In this document: positions 35,085 to 44,263 of the stretch, piece after piece
Layout of the letters: each line of letters opens with the position of its first letter
Numbering within the stretch: the first letter of the stretch is position 1
Origin: Fluviicola sp.
GTDB lineage: Bacteria; Bacteroidota; Bacteroidia; Flavobacteriales_D; Crocinitomicaceae
DNA: 64,000 nt
NCBI GenBank assembly: GCA_002734085.1
Contig: NVXV01000001.1
Location: 439,860 to 503,859, forward strand
Reading direction: 5' to 3'
Notes under the pieces: generated by a model
The model's input: only the letters and a program-made list of their open reading frames with translations
Database searches by the model: none
Told to the model about the DNA's origin: nothing
Translations under genes and position numbers: made by a program

Positions 35085-37166
35085 ATGGTTCGTGGAATAA
35101 TCAGTATTATACTTCTTTTCTCTCTTCAACTCTGTTTTGCTCAAAACGAAGACCCTGATTCTAAAACAGCCAGGTTGAATAAAAAGTTTATGAAAGCGCT
35201 TTATGAAGAAGGAAATGAAGATCTCGCAAATAGAATAAGCGATAGTTTAAAATTAATTTATAAAAACACAGGTCACCTTTATAGCCTATACCGCTATTAT
35301 AATTCAAAAGGGAATCTCGCTTATTATAGAGGTGAATATCCAGTTGCGTTAAGGCATTTTAACGACGCATTATTAATGGGCAAAAAACATAAAGACACAT
35401 CAATTATAGTGGGAGCACAAATGAATGTGGGTGCAATGTTTTATCTGTTAAATAATTATGACGAGGCACTTAAGCACTATTTAGAAGACGCCAAAATTAT
35501 GGAAATCTATGATACTAGTGGTTTGTCAGGACTTTATGGTAATATCGGGATGCTCTATAATGATATTGATCAATTAGAGAAAGCTGAGTTTTATTTGAAT
35601 CGGTCTATGAATTTAGTGAATTCCGAAAAAGAAATTGAAGAAATAATTAAACCTCTCAATGTTCTGGGAATTGTGCAGCGTAAAAAAGGGGAGTATGGTG
35701 AAAGTGAAAAGTCTCTAATAAGGGCGATTGAAATTGCTGAAGACAATCCTCGCTTTTATCGTGATATAGCAGACATACATTCGAGTTTAGCAAATTTATT
35801 TAAAGAGACGAACAATTATAAAAAGCAAGAACATCACATTCAAAAGAGTATTGAATATTATGAAAAAATCAACAACCCCACTAATATAGCTTATGGCCGC
35901 CAGCTTTTGGCGAACTATTATTTAGACGTAGGGGAGAGTGTTAGGGCTGAAAGAGAAATAATAACGGCCTTACAGTTTTTCAACTCGACTGACTTTCCAG
36001 TAAGCTCGAAACGAGAATTTTATGCCACCTATGCTCAGATTTTGTATGCTCAAAACAAATATAAAGAAGCGTATGACCAATTAAATCTGGGTTTTGAACT
36101 TTATGACACTTTGTTTTCTCTTCAAAAAATTGAACAAGCATCTAAACTTGAAACAAAGTATTTCTATCAACAAAAAATTAAATTAGACTCAATTAAAAGA
36201 GCTGAAGAACAAAAAAAACAGGCACTGAGAATTAAAAAAGAAAAGGCGGAAAATGAAGCCGCTTTAGCTCAACAAAAAATATATTCAACAGTGGGTATAG
36301 GTGGGACCTTATCTTTGCTCATTATTGCATTTGTGCTTTTTAAGGCATACCGAAACAAGAACAAATCGAACATTTTAATTTCAGAACAAAAAAATCAAAT
36401 TGAGGCGAAACAGACTGAAATTTTAGACTCAATTCAATATGCCAAACGGATTCAAACCGCTATTCTTCCACCACAAAGTTTAGTGAAATCTTATTTGACT
36501 AATTCTTTTGTTTTGTATAAACCAAAAGATGTGGTAGCAGGAGACTTCTATTGGATGGAACACGTGGGAGACAACATTCTATTTGCCGCAGCTGATTGCA
36601 CTGGTCATGGCGTTCCAGGAGCAATGGTGAGTGTTGTTTGTAATAACGGATTAAATAGAAGCGTACGTGAATATGGGTTAACAGATCCAGATAAAATCCT
36701 TAATAAAACAAGAGAAATTGTTGTTCAAGAATTTGAAAAATCAGAAGAAGATGTAAAAGACGGTATGGATATTTCACTTTGTTCACTTTCGCTTTCAACG
36801 CATTCATTAACTTGGGCAGGAGCAAACAACCCGTTATGGATTATCCGAAAAGACTTAGATCAAGTGGAAGAGATCAAAGCGGATAAACAACCTATTGGAA
36901 AGTATCAAGACCCAAAACCTTATACGAATCATGAGGTGAAATTAGAAAAGGGAGATTCGATATTCATCTTCACAGATGGTTATCCAGATCAATTTGGAGG
37001 GGAGCACAATAAAAAATTTAAAACAACGAATTTCAAAAAACTACTTCTAAGTGTAAAAGGTGAAAAAATGGAAGACCAAAAGCGTATAATTGATAAGAAA
37101 TTCGAAGAGTGGAAAGGGAGTGAAGAGCAAGTAGATGACGTCTGTGTTATAGGGGTTCTAATTTAA
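35085..37166 (+). CDS. TPR-transmembrane-SpoIIE (PP2C) phosphatase, paralogue 1
   Basis: A 693-residue envelope protein. The start is the ATG at 35085, which gives a signal peptide (MVRGIISIILLFSLQLCFAQ). Residues about 25-360 are TPR repeats outside the cytoplasm. A membrane helix lies at about 399-420. A short coiled linker ('EAKQTEILDSIQYAKRIQTA') leads into the SpoIIE/RsbU PP2C domain (about 465-693). Metal-binding aspartates are visible in 'VVAGDFYWME', 'AAADCTGHGVPGAMVS', 'FTDGYPDQFGG' and 'VDDVCVIGV', so it should be an active serine phosphatase controlled by extracytoplasmic sensing. The partner protein is unknown. Confidence 0.93.
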   Translation: MVRGIISIILLFSLQLCFAQNEDPDSKTARLNKKFMKALYEEGNEDLANRISDSLKLIYKNTGHLYSLYRYYNSKGNLAYYRGEYPVALRHFNDALLMGKKHKDTSIIVGAQMNVGAMFYLLNNYDEALKHYLEDAKIMEIYDTSGLSGLYGNIGMLYNDIDQLEKAEFYLNRSMNLVNSEKEIEEIIKPLNVLGIVQRKKGEYGESEKSLIRAIEIAEDNPRFYRDIADIHSSLANLFKETNNYKKQEHHIQKSIEYYEKINNPTNIAYGRQLLANYYLDVGESVRAEREIITALQFFNSTDFPVSSKREFYATYAQILYAQNKYKEAYDQLNLGFELYDTLFSLQKIEQASKLETKYFYQQKIKLDSIKRAEEQKKQALRIKKEKAENEAALAQQKIYSTVGIGGTLSLLIIAFVLFKAYRNKNKSNILISEQKNQIEAKQTEILDSIQYAKRIQTAILPPQSLVKSYLTNSFVLYKPKDVVAGDFYWMEHVGDNILFAAADCTGHGVPGAMVSVVCNNGLNRSVREYGLTDPDKILNKTREIVVQEFEKSEEDVKDGMDISLCSLSLSTHSLTWAGANNPLWIIRKDLDQVEEIKADKQPIGKYQDPKPYTNHEVKLEKGDSIFIFTDGYPDQFGGEHNKKFKTTNFKKLLLSVKGEKMEDQKRIIDKKFEEWKGSEEQVDDVCVIGVLI

Positions 37167-37223
37167 TTTTAGAATTAGCAACTAAAGCTTAAACTGTGAC
37201 ATTTCCGTTATACAATCCACATC

Positions 37224-37257
37224 TTGATAAAACCAAACTGATTTTTAACTACATTTG
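37224..37257 (+). promoter_or_regulatory. Promoter of TPR-SpoIIE paralogue 2
   Basis: TTG at 37224-37226 and TACATTTG at 37250-37257, 23 bases apart, fit the Bacteroidota -33/-7 pattern. The TTG start codon of the gene follows 22 bases later. Confidence 0.5.
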
Positions 37258-37279
37258 ACTGTCATTAATTGATTTACAG

Positions 37280-39517
37280 TTGAAACCGATAATAAAGTTA
37301 CTATTCCTTCTACTATTCACTAACAACTTAGTGTATTCAAATATTGATAGTTTGCGCAATGTTTTCAACTCTAGTAATGTTGACACTGTAAAGCTAATCT
37401 CAGCCAAAGCACTTTCAGCTAATTATGAGCAAAAAAATCCAGACTCTTCAGTTTATTTTGGAAAACAGGCGTTAGAAATTGCCAACAAATTGGATCGACC
37501 AGCGGACAAAGTTTCTGCTTTATTAAAAATTGGAACGGGTCATTATTTTGCGAGAGATTATAATCAAACTATTGAGGAATGCAATAAAGCCCTAGTACTT
37601 TCCAAAAAGATAAAGGATACGATTTATCAAGGCACCATTCTTTACTATTTAAGTCGAGCGTATAGTCGAATTGCGCGATACGACTTAACAATACAAATTC
37701 AGCTCGACGCTATTCGTTTTTACGAAGAAAGAAATCATGCTGCTGCAATAGGAGTTATGTATAATAATATGTCTATTGCTTACAAATATTTAGGAGACTT
37801 TAGGGAGGCGATAGAAGCACTGAAAATAGCTTCTAAAAATTATAAGAAAGCGAAAAGTAAGGAAAACTACTTTTCACCATATACAAATATAGCGGCATGT
37901 TATTTTGAGATGGAGGAGTACGACTCATGCCTGATTTATGTGGATTCGGCAAAAATAATGGTGAAGAAATATAATAAACCCAATGCTGAGACTATGCTGA
38001 ATCATATGCAGATATGGGAAGGCGAAATTGCTTATGAACGAGGGTCTTATGAGAAAGCGTTAGGACATTATAAAATAAGTCATGAGGCTAATATGGAGTC
38101 CTACGAAATTGACGATCAAATTTATTCACAACTTGGTATTGGTCGTTCTCTTTTAAAACTGGGCCGACCTAAAGAAGCAAAGCCATATTTGGTTGAAGTT
38201 TTAGAAAAAGCAAAAGAATCAAATGCGTTGAAAAGAGTTATGATGGGACACGAAGCTCTTGCGGAATTGTATAATGAATTGGGCGATTTTAAAAAATCTA
38301 CGTATCATCTAAAACATCAAATAGAGTTAAGCGATAGTATTTTCAACCAAGAGAAGACAATGGCCATTATGAGTGCCAGAACGGCTTTTGACGTCGAAAA
38401 TAAAGAAAAGGAGATTCGCATGTTAAGCATGAAAAATGAGTTGGGCGAAAAAAATGCACGTCTTCAAGAAGCGGAGTTAGAGCAAACCAAATCGCGTCAA
38501 ATTCTTTTATACTCAATTCTTGCTTTTACACTTGTTTTCATCATAGGGCTTTTTGTTCTTATTAAAAAGCGGAACAAAACAAATCGTCTTTTAAAAAGAC
38601 AAAAGAACGAAATCTCGGAACAAAAAGAAGTTTTGCAGATTAAAAACAAGGAAATACTAGATTCAATCCAGTATGCAAAACGTATTCAAACCGCAATTTT
38701 ACCACCTGGGAAGTTGGTGAGGTCTTATCTTGAAGACTCTTTTATTTTATATAAGCCAAAAGACGTTGTTGCAGGCGATTTTTATTGGATGGAATCATTT
38801 AACAATGCTCCTTTAAACCAGAAGAAGACAGAAAAAAGTGCTGAAGATACTATACTCTTTGCCGCTGCGGACTGTACAGGTCATGGTGTTCCTGGCGCTA
38901 TGGTTTCAGTGATATGTAATAACGGACTTAATCGCGCTGTACGAGAATATGGAATAACAGATCCGGGTAAAATTTTAGATAAAACACGTGAAATTGTTAT
39001 TCAAGAATTTGAAAAAAGTGATGAAGAAATGAAAGACGGAATGGACATTTCTTTAGTTTCTCTTCGATCTGATAAAAATCGTAGCTTCATTGAATGGGCA
39101 GGAGCAAATAACCCACTTTGGATTATTCGAAAAAGTGAGATTAAACCAGAAGATCTTCAAATGAATGGTGGTAGTAGCGAGAAAATAATTGTCCAAAATC
39201 ATGAGGGTTATTCCCTAGTTGAAATAAAGCCAGACAAACAACCAATAGGACAATATGACAATCCAAAGCCTTATACAACGCATCGTTTAGAGCTGAAAAA
39301 GGAAGATACAATCTATGTTTTCACAGATGGTTATCCAGATCAATTTGGAGGTGAACACAATAAAAAGCTTAAAACAACCAACTTCAAAAAACTTCTATTG
39401 AGCATTAATGACAAAACAATGGATGAGCAAAAATCCATCATCGATAAGTCTTTCGAAGACTGGAAAGGTGGATTTGAGCAGGTAGATGACGTCTGCGTTA
39501 TAGGAGTGCGACTGTAA
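37280..39517 (+). CDS. TPR-transmembrane-SpoIIE (PP2C) phosphatase, paralogue 2
   Basis: A 745-residue paralogue of the preceding gene. It uses a TTG start; this gives a good signal peptide (MKPIIKLLFLLLFTNNLVYS) directly after a promoter. TPR repeats at about 25-370, membrane helix at about 407-430, coiled linker and SpoIIE PP2C domain at about 490-745. All four metal-binding aspartate motifs are intact. Relative to paralogue 1 it has two insertions inside the phosphatase domain (after 'DFYWMES' and after 'IIRKSEI'). The last 21 coding bases belong to a repeat that continues into the intergenic region and occurs again downstream. Confidence 0.93.
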   Translation: MKPIIKLLFLLLFTNNLVYSNIDSLRNVFNSSNVDTVKLISAKALSANYEQKNPDSSVYFGKQALEIANKLDRPADKVSALLKIGTGHYFARDYNQTIEECNKALVLSKKIKDTIYQGTILYYLSRAYSRIARYDLTIQIQLDAIRFYEERNHAAAIGVMYNNMSIAYKYLGDFREAIEALKIASKNYKKAKSKENYFSPYTNIAACYFEMEEYDSCLIYVDSAKIMVKKYNKPNAETMLNHMQIWEGEIAYERGSYEKALGHYKISHEANMESYEIDDQIYSQLGIGRSLLKLGRPKEAKPYLVEVLEKAKESNALKRVMMGHEALAELYNELGDFKKSTYHLKHQIELSDSIFNQEKTMAIMSARTAFDVENKEKEIRMLSMKNELGEKNARLQEAELEQTKSRQILLYSILAFTLVFIIGLFVLIKKRNKTNRLLKRQKNEISEQKEVLQIKNKEILDSIQYAKRIQTAILPPGKLVRSYLEDSFILYKPKDVVAGDFYWMESFNNAPLNQKKTEKSAEDTILFAAADCTGHGVPGAMVSVICNNGLNRAVREYGITDPGKILDKTREIVIQEFEKSDEEMKDGMDISLVSLRSDKNRSFIEWAGANNPLWIIRKSEIKPEDLQMNGGSSEKIIVQNHEGYSLVEIKPDKQPIGQYDNPKPYTTHRLELKKEDTIYVFTDGYPDQFGGEHNKKLKTTNFKKLLLSINDKTMDEQKSIIDKSFEDWKGGFEQVDDVCVIGVRL

Positions 39518-39613
39518 GGAGCACGAACTAGAACGCATGACGGAATTATCCCAGTCTAGTCGCGGTTAATGAGCGCTAGCGAATTTACCAAGACTCCATC
39601 GGGATAGATGACC
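39497..39613 (+). repeat. Phosphatase-linked intergenic repeat, copy 1
   Basis: A 117-base unit that starts in the last 21 bases of paralogue 2 and continues 96 bases past its stop. It is about 96% identical (5 mismatches, no gaps) to copy 2. Internal structure: CTAG-T-CGC pairs with GCG-CTAG around a GGTTAATGA loop, enclosed by AGTCT/AGACT and TATCCC/GGGATA. No coding potential seen. Type of element unknown. Confidence 0.85.
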
Positions 39614-39682
39614 CGTAGAAACGAAAGCACCACTTCGGACTGAAAACAGCTTTATTACAAGATCAACCATCATTTTTATATG

Positions 39683-39799
39683 GTTATAGGAGTGCGACTG
39701 TAAGGGGCACGAACTAGAACGCATGACGGAATTATCCCGGTCTAGTCGCGGTTAATGAGCGCTAGCGAATTTACTAAGTCTCCATCGGAATAGATGACC
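39683..39799 (+). repeat. Phosphatase-linked intergenic repeat, copy 2
   Basis: Second 117-base copy, in the gap before arsR and 69 bases after copy 1. It begins with the same 21 bases that end the phosphatase coding sequence (GTTATAGGAGTGCGACTGTA), although no gene precedes it here. The rest of this 396-base gap (39518-39913) holds only the spacer, an A/T-rich stretch and the arsR operator. Confidence 0.85.
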
Positions 39800-39890
39800 T
39801 AATGAAGTCTACGAGTAAATTCAATCAATTTAAACTTCACTTTATATATTTATCTAAAGAAAAACTTTTTTTACTTAAAAGTTTATCGTA

Positions 39891-39902
39891 ATATTGCAAT
39901 AT
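39891..39902 (+). promoter_or_regulatory. Probable ArsR operator
   Basis: ATATTGCAATAT is a perfect 12-bp palindrome ending 11 bases before the arsR start codon, the usual place for autorepression by ArsR-family proteins. Derepression by arsenite would induce the whole ars operon. Confidence 0.55.
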
Positions 39903-39913
39903 ACAAATTTGAT

Positions 39914-40249
39914 ATGGGAATTACACGAACAGATTTATTTACAAAAGAACAAAATGAAATAGCACTTTTTGCAAAGTGTCTTGCTCACCCAGCGCGCGTG
40001 GCAATTTTAGAGCATTTACTTCAAAAAAATGAATGTGTAAACTCCACGCTTGTATTGGAATTGGGTTTAGCGCAAGCTACAATTAGTCAGCATTTAAAAG
40101 AATTAAAAAACGCTAAAATTATTCAAGGTACGATTGAAGGAAATAGCATGAATTACTGTATTAATCCAGTAATCTGGAAAAAGATAAAAGAAAAGTTTAA
40201 TAACATATTTGATCAACACATTTGCTGCGGAGGAAATGATTGTTGTTAA
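39914..40249 (+). CDS. arsR: ArsR/SmtB family arsenite-responsive repressor
   Basis: A 111-residue winged-helix repressor. The HTH segment is 'LAQATISQHLKELKNAKI' and the wing 'GTIEGNSMNYCINP'. Metalloid-binding cysteines are probably in the C-terminal tail 'HICCGGNDCC' (four Cys), since the usual alpha-3 CxC motif is absent. C-terminal cysteine sensors are known among ArsR subfamilies. First gene of the operon arsR-DUF6428-acr3, with a palindromic operator just upstream. Confidence 0.92.
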   Translation: MGITRTDLFTKEQNEIALFAKCLAHPARVAILEHLLQKNECVNSTLVLELGLAQATISQHLKELKNAKIIQGTIEGNSMNYCINPVIWKKIKEKFNNIFDQHICCGGNDCC

Positions 40250-40263
40250 AATTAAAAACAGAA

Positions 40264-40740
40264 ATGATGAAACTATCAGAAGTTAAAAAAGCATTGGAGT
40301 CGGTAAGCGAAATTAAGTTTGAATTGCCAAACGGAACATTTGTTCCAATTCATTTTCATGTGACAGAAGTAGGCGCAATTACACGCCACTTTATTGATTG
40401 TGGAGGAACAGAAAGAATTGAAAAAGTAGTGAACTTCCAATTATGGGAGGCAGGAGATTTTGACCACAGATTAGCCCCAGAAAAGTTGAAAAATATCATT
40501 TCACTCTCTGAAGAAAAACTAGGATTGGGTAATATGAAAGTTGAGGTGGAGTATCAAATGGATACAATTGGTAAGTTCAATTTAGATTTCAATGGTTCCC
40601 ACTTTGTTTTAGTTCCACAACAAACAGCTTGTTTAGCGCAAGATAAGTGCGGAATACCAGAGGAGAAACAAAAAGTAGCGCTAACTTCAATTGGAAAAGA
40701 GGATAGTAACGCATGTACACCAGGAGGAGGTTGCTGCTAA
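40264..40740 (+). CDS. DUF6428 family protein in the arsenic operon
   Basis: A 158-residue soluble protein matching, from memory, the DUF6428 family that occurs beside ars genes in Bacteroidota. The start is the ATG at 40264; another ATG follows directly, and an upstream TTG at 40240 overlaps arsR but is less likely. It contains 'IHFHVTEVGAITRHFIDCGG', then 'CLAQDKCG', and ends in 'NACTPGGGCC'. Six cysteines are thus available, four of them in the C-terminal third. The CC-tail echoes that of the neighbouring ArsR, which suggests metalloid binding (inference); an ArsD-like chaperone role is possible. Function not established. Confidence 0.8.
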   Translation: MMKLSEVKKALESVSEIKFELPNGTFVPIHFHVTEVGAITRHFIDCGGTERIEKVVNFQLWEAGDFDHRLAPEKLKNIISLSEEKLGLGNMKVEVEYQMDTIGKFNLDFNGSHFVLVPQQTACLAQDKCGIPEEKQKVALTSIGKEDSNACTPGGGCC

Positions 40741-40750
40741 TAAATAGTGT

Positions 40751-41791
40751 ATGGGTACATTTGAGAAATACCTTACGCTATGGGTGGTATTGTGTATAAT
40801 TGTAGGAATAGGGCTAGGTAATCTATTAGGTGATTCAATTAACCTTCTAAGTGATTGGAATATCTCAACAGTAAATATCCCTGTTGCCATTTTGGTCTGG
40901 TTAATGATTTTTCCAATCATGGTACAAATTGACTTTAGTTCAATCAAGAATTTTTCCAAAAACTTAAAAGGCTTGGGATTAACCATTTTTATAAATTGGT
41001 TTATTAAACCCTTTACAATGGCCTTTTTTGCATGGATTTTTTTCTATAACTTCTATGCATCATTTATTTCTCCAGAAAACGCTGAACAATATCTTGCAGG
41101 GGCAATCCTGCTAGGAGCAGCGCCATGTACGGCTATGGTTTTTGTTTGGTCCTATTTAACAAAAGGGGATGCTAATTATACACTAGTTCAAGTTTCGGTG
41201 AATGACTTAATTTTACTCGTTGCTTTTATTCCTATTGTTGGCGGATTATTTAGCCTCTTTGGAATTGAAGTAGTGAATGCTGGTCAAGAACTGGGTATTC
41301 CATATAAGGCTTTAGCAACTTCTGTAATTGTTTTTGTAGTTATTCCTTTGATAGCAGGATACATCACCAATAGACTAATTATTAAAAGTAAAGGGATTAA
41401 TTGGTTTGAAAAAAAGTTTCTTAGAAACCTTAAGCCAATATCTATAATTGCTCTTTTAACCACACTGATTTTATTGTTTGCTTTTCAAGGAGCGAAAATT
41501 ATCGAACAACCATTTGATATATTATTAATTACAATACCACTGACAATTCAAACCTATTTTATATTTTTTGTTACCTGGTTTATTGGGAGATACATAAAGT
41601 TAAAACACAATATTTGTGCTCCCGCAGCAATGATTGGCGCCAGCAATTTTTTTGAATTAGCTGTTGCCGTTGCAATTATGTTGTTTGGCCTTAATTCAGG
41701 AGCAGCTTTAGCAACAGTTGTAGGCGTGTTAATTGAAGTACCAGTGATGCTATCATTAGTTGCATTGGCGAATAAGTGGAAATACTCATAA
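40751..41791 (+). CDS. acr3: ACR3 family arsenite efflux transporter
   Basis: A 346-residue, ten-helix transporter of the ACR3 (BART superfamily) type that exports As(III) using the proton gradient. The family motif with the essential cysteine is present: 'GAILLGAAPCTAMVFVWSYL'. So is the second conserved region 'CAPAAMIGASNFFELAVAVA'. Starts 10 bases after the DUF6428 gene, so one transcript. No arsenate reductase (arsC) or arsA is seen beside it. Confidence 0.95.
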   Translation: MGTFEKYLTLWVVLCIIVGIGLGNLLGDSINLLSDWNISTVNIPVAILVWLMIFPIMVQIDFSSIKNFSKNLKGLGLTIFINWFIKPFTMAFFAWIFFYNFYASFISPENAEQYLAGAILLGAAPCTAMVFVWSYLTKGDANYTLVQVSVNDLILLVAFIPIVGGLFSLFGIEVVNAGQELGIPYKALATSVIVFVVIPLIAGYITNRLIIKSKGINWFEKKFLRNLKPISIIALLTTLILLFAFQGAKIIEQPFDILLITIPLTIQTYFIFFVTWFIGRYIKLKHNICAPAAMIGASNFFELAVAVAIMLFGLNSGAALATVVGVLIEVPVMLSLVALANKWKYS

Positions 41792-41846
41792 TATGGTGAT
41801 TAAAAATTCATTTTTGTTACTTTAGCGTATTGTAAAAGCGACCGAT

Positions 41847-44201
41847 TTGAGTTTAGAAAAAGCAGTTCTCTCTTTTTTGATTGTATTTTCAATCTATCCA
41901 TGTCTAGGTCAAGATCAATGGCTTAAAGGTCAAAGCGATTCTTTATCCAAAATTTGGAATGATCAAAGCTATTCCAAAAAGGAAAGAGCTCAGTCACTTT
42001 GTTTAGTTTTAGAAGGAGTAGAAAATCCAGATGATTTTAAAGGGTTAAGGCATTTTTCAAATATTCTTATTGATTTCTCAAAAGAACATAACCTTAAAAA
42101 TGAGTTGGCTTGTGGGTATAAGTCAAAGGCTTCAGTATTTGAAATTGATAAAAATCCAGATTCAGCTATTGTCTATTTAAACAAGGCTTTAGAAATAAAG
42201 AAGAATTCAGATGATGTGCACGAAGCCGCCCGATTATTTTTAAAACTTGGAGAGAATTATAAAGATCTATTTCTGTTTGATGAGGCTATTGAAAAGTATA
42301 ATCTGGCTATTGAAATCCTTAAGAATACGAAGGACCAATTAAGCCTTGCAATGGCGTATAATAATATTGCAAACATTCATGTTCATAGAGGTAAGATTAA
42401 AGAGGCGATTAAATATTTGACTAAAACACTTAAGATTTACGAAAACCAAGAGTATACTTTTGGGGTGCAAAAAGCACTGTCAAATATTGGAAACATTTAC
42501 TATGATCAGCAAGATTATTCTGAAGCGTTTAATTATTACAACAAATCGTACCAGATTAATAAAGAGGAAAACTTTGAAAAAGAAAGCATTGGTTCGCTTA
42601 TAGGACTGGGAAACACCTATCATATGTTGGAGGAAATAGACTCCGCAGAAACAGCCTATTTAAATGCTATTGACCTGCTTCAAACCTATCCTAACAAATA
42701 TGACGAAGCCCTATTATTCAATAATTTAGGGAATTTATATTACGAAACAGGCGCAAATGAATTAAAAGAACAGAATGGGAAAAAGAATTTTGAAGTTCTT
42801 GATAAATCTGTGAATTATCATCAAAAAGCATATTCAATTCAAAAGGAAATTAATGACATTGTTGGGATGAGTTATTCTCTTTCTAGTATTGCGGAAGTTT
42901 ATTATTTGGAAGGAAATCAAGAAAAAGCGATTGAATTTGGCGAAAAGGCGCTTAATTTAGCAAAAGAGGGGGAGTCAATTACTGATATAAAATATGTATC
43001 ATTTTTCTTGTATGAAGTCTATAAGATTTACAACAAACCAACCAAGGCACTTGAGATGTATGAGTTGTATGTTGAAACTCGCGACAAGCTGATTAATCAA
43101 AGCAACCAAGAAGAAATCGTTCGCCAAAAACTCAAGTATGAATATGAGAAAAAGTCTTTCCAGGATAGTTTAAAAGCAGCACAAGAAAAAGAATTCATTG
43201 AAAAAGAATTACAGTTAAGTGATTTAAAATTGGAAAAAGAAAAATCAATTCGTTATTCTTTGTTGGTTGGATTAGGGTTAGTGTTATTATTTGGTATACT
43301 GATGTATAATAGATTTAAAGTTACACGAAGAAAAAATAAAATTATCGAAGCTCAAAAGCGTGTGGTTGATGTTAAAAACAAAGAAATTATTGACTCAATC
43401 AATTACGCAAAACGCCTTCAGGATGCAATACTTCCCCCCAACAAACTAATTACATCTTATTTATTAGATAGCTTTATTTTATATCGTCCAAAAGATATTG
43501 TTGCAGGAGATTTCTATTTTATGGATGTAGTTGAGGAAGACAATAAAAAATTAGTATACTATGCAACTGCAGATTGTACTGGACACGGTGTTCCAGGAGC
43601 AATTGTTAGTATTGTAGGAGCCAACGGACTTAAAAGATGTATTCAAGAATTGAATTTAAGAAAGCCCGGTGAAATTTTAGAAGTTTTATCAAAAATTGTT
43701 GCTGAAAACTTTTCCCAAAGTGAAAAAAAGATTCGTGATGGAATGGACATAGCGCTTTGCTGCCTTGAGTTCGTTAATAACAAACCCATAAACCTGCATT
43801 ATGCTGGAGCAAACATTCCTCTTTTATTAGTAAATCCAAATAGATCCAACTGGCCATCGGACTTTATTCAGCTCAAAGATGCAAAATCGGGAGAAATTAA
43901 ACCCGACAAACAAGCAATAGGATACTCTGAAGAATCTACTCCGTTTGTAACGCACACAATTGAAACAGAAAAAGGTGATACGCTCTATACTTTTTCAGAC
44001 GGATATGCAGATCAATTTGGAGGCCCTCAAAAAGAAATAGGCGGGAAAAAGTTTAAAACCGTAAAACTTAAAAACCTCTTTGTCGACATCTATAACCAAA
44101 GTATGGATCAACAAAAAGAAACCTTAACAACCACATTCGACGAGTGGAAAGGAGACCTGGAGCAAGTAGATGACGTCTGCGTTATAGGAGTGCGACTGTA
44201 G
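41847..44201 (+). CDS. TPR-transmembrane-SpoIIE (PP2C) phosphatase, paralogue 3
   Basis: A 784-residue third paralogue, separated from the other two by the ars operon. TTG start at 41847 with a signal peptide ('AVLSFLIVFSIYPCLGQ'). TPR repeats at about 60-420 (clear units such as 'AMAYNNIANIHVHRGKIKEA'), membrane helix at about 468-488, SpoIIE PP2C domain at about 545-784. Metal motifs intact: 'IVAGDFYFMD', 'TADCTGHGVPGAIVS', 'FSDGYADQFGG', 'VDDVCVIGV'. Its last 20 coding bases before the stop triplet are identical to those of paralogue 2, and a third copy of the intergenic repeat follows. Confidence 0.93.
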   Translation: MSLEKAVLSFLIVFSIYPCLGQDQWLKGQSDSLSKIWNDQSYSKKERAQSLCLVLEGVENPDDFKGLRHFSNILIDFSKEHNLKNELACGYKSKASVFEIDKNPDSAIVYLNKALEIKKNSDDVHEAARLFLKLGENYKDLFLFDEAIEKYNLAIEILKNTKDQLSLAMAYNNIANIHVHRGKIKEAIKYLTKTLKIYENQEYTFGVQKALSNIGNIYYDQQDYSEAFNYYNKSYQINKEENFEKESIGSLIGLGNTYHMLEEIDSAETAYLNAIDLLQTYPNKYDEALLFNNLGNLYYETGANELKEQNGKKNFEVLDKSVNYHQKAYSIQKEINDIVGMSYSLSSIAEVYYLEGNQEKAIEFGEKALNLAKEGESITDIKYVSFFLYEVYKIYNKPTKALEMYELYVETRDKLINQSNQEEIVRQKLKYEYEKKSFQDSLKAAQEKEFIEKELQLSDLKLEKEKSIRYSLLVGLGLVLLFGILMYNRFKVTRRKNKIIEAQKRVVDVKNKEIIDSINYAKRLQDAILPPNKLITSYLLDSFILYRPKDIVAGDFYFMDVVEEDNKKLVYYATADCTGHGVPGAIVSIVGANGLKRCIQELNLRKPGEILEVLSKIVAENFSQSEKKIRDGMDIALCCLEFVNNKPINLHYAGANIPLLLVNPNRSNWPSDFIQLKDAKSGEIKPDKQAIGYSEESTPFVTHTIETEKGDTLYTFSDGYADQFGGPQKEIGGKKFKTVKLKNLFVDIYNQSMDQQKETLTTTFDEWKGDLEQVDDVCVIGVRL

Positions 44202-44202
44202 C

Positions 44203-44258
44203 CCCGACGATTTAAATAACATAGAAATTTTGATAAACTTACTGGATTAAATGTCGGG
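44203..44258. repeat. Inverted-repeat-bounded insertion after paralogue 3
   Basis: CCCGAC (44203-44208) and GTCGGG (44253-44258) bound a 56-base A/T-rich segment; the pairing extends inward over ATTTAA/TTAAAT with one bulged base. Compared with copies 1 and 2 it sits between the gene end and the repeat, so it looks like a small palindromic insertion or a terminator-like element. Confidence 0.5.
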
Positions 44259-44263
44259 ACAGG

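Noticed and set aside
39497-39799. Tandem repeat copies considered as a CRISPR array
   Set aside because: Units are about 117 bases with a single 69-base spacer, start within a coding sequence, and no cas genes are present.
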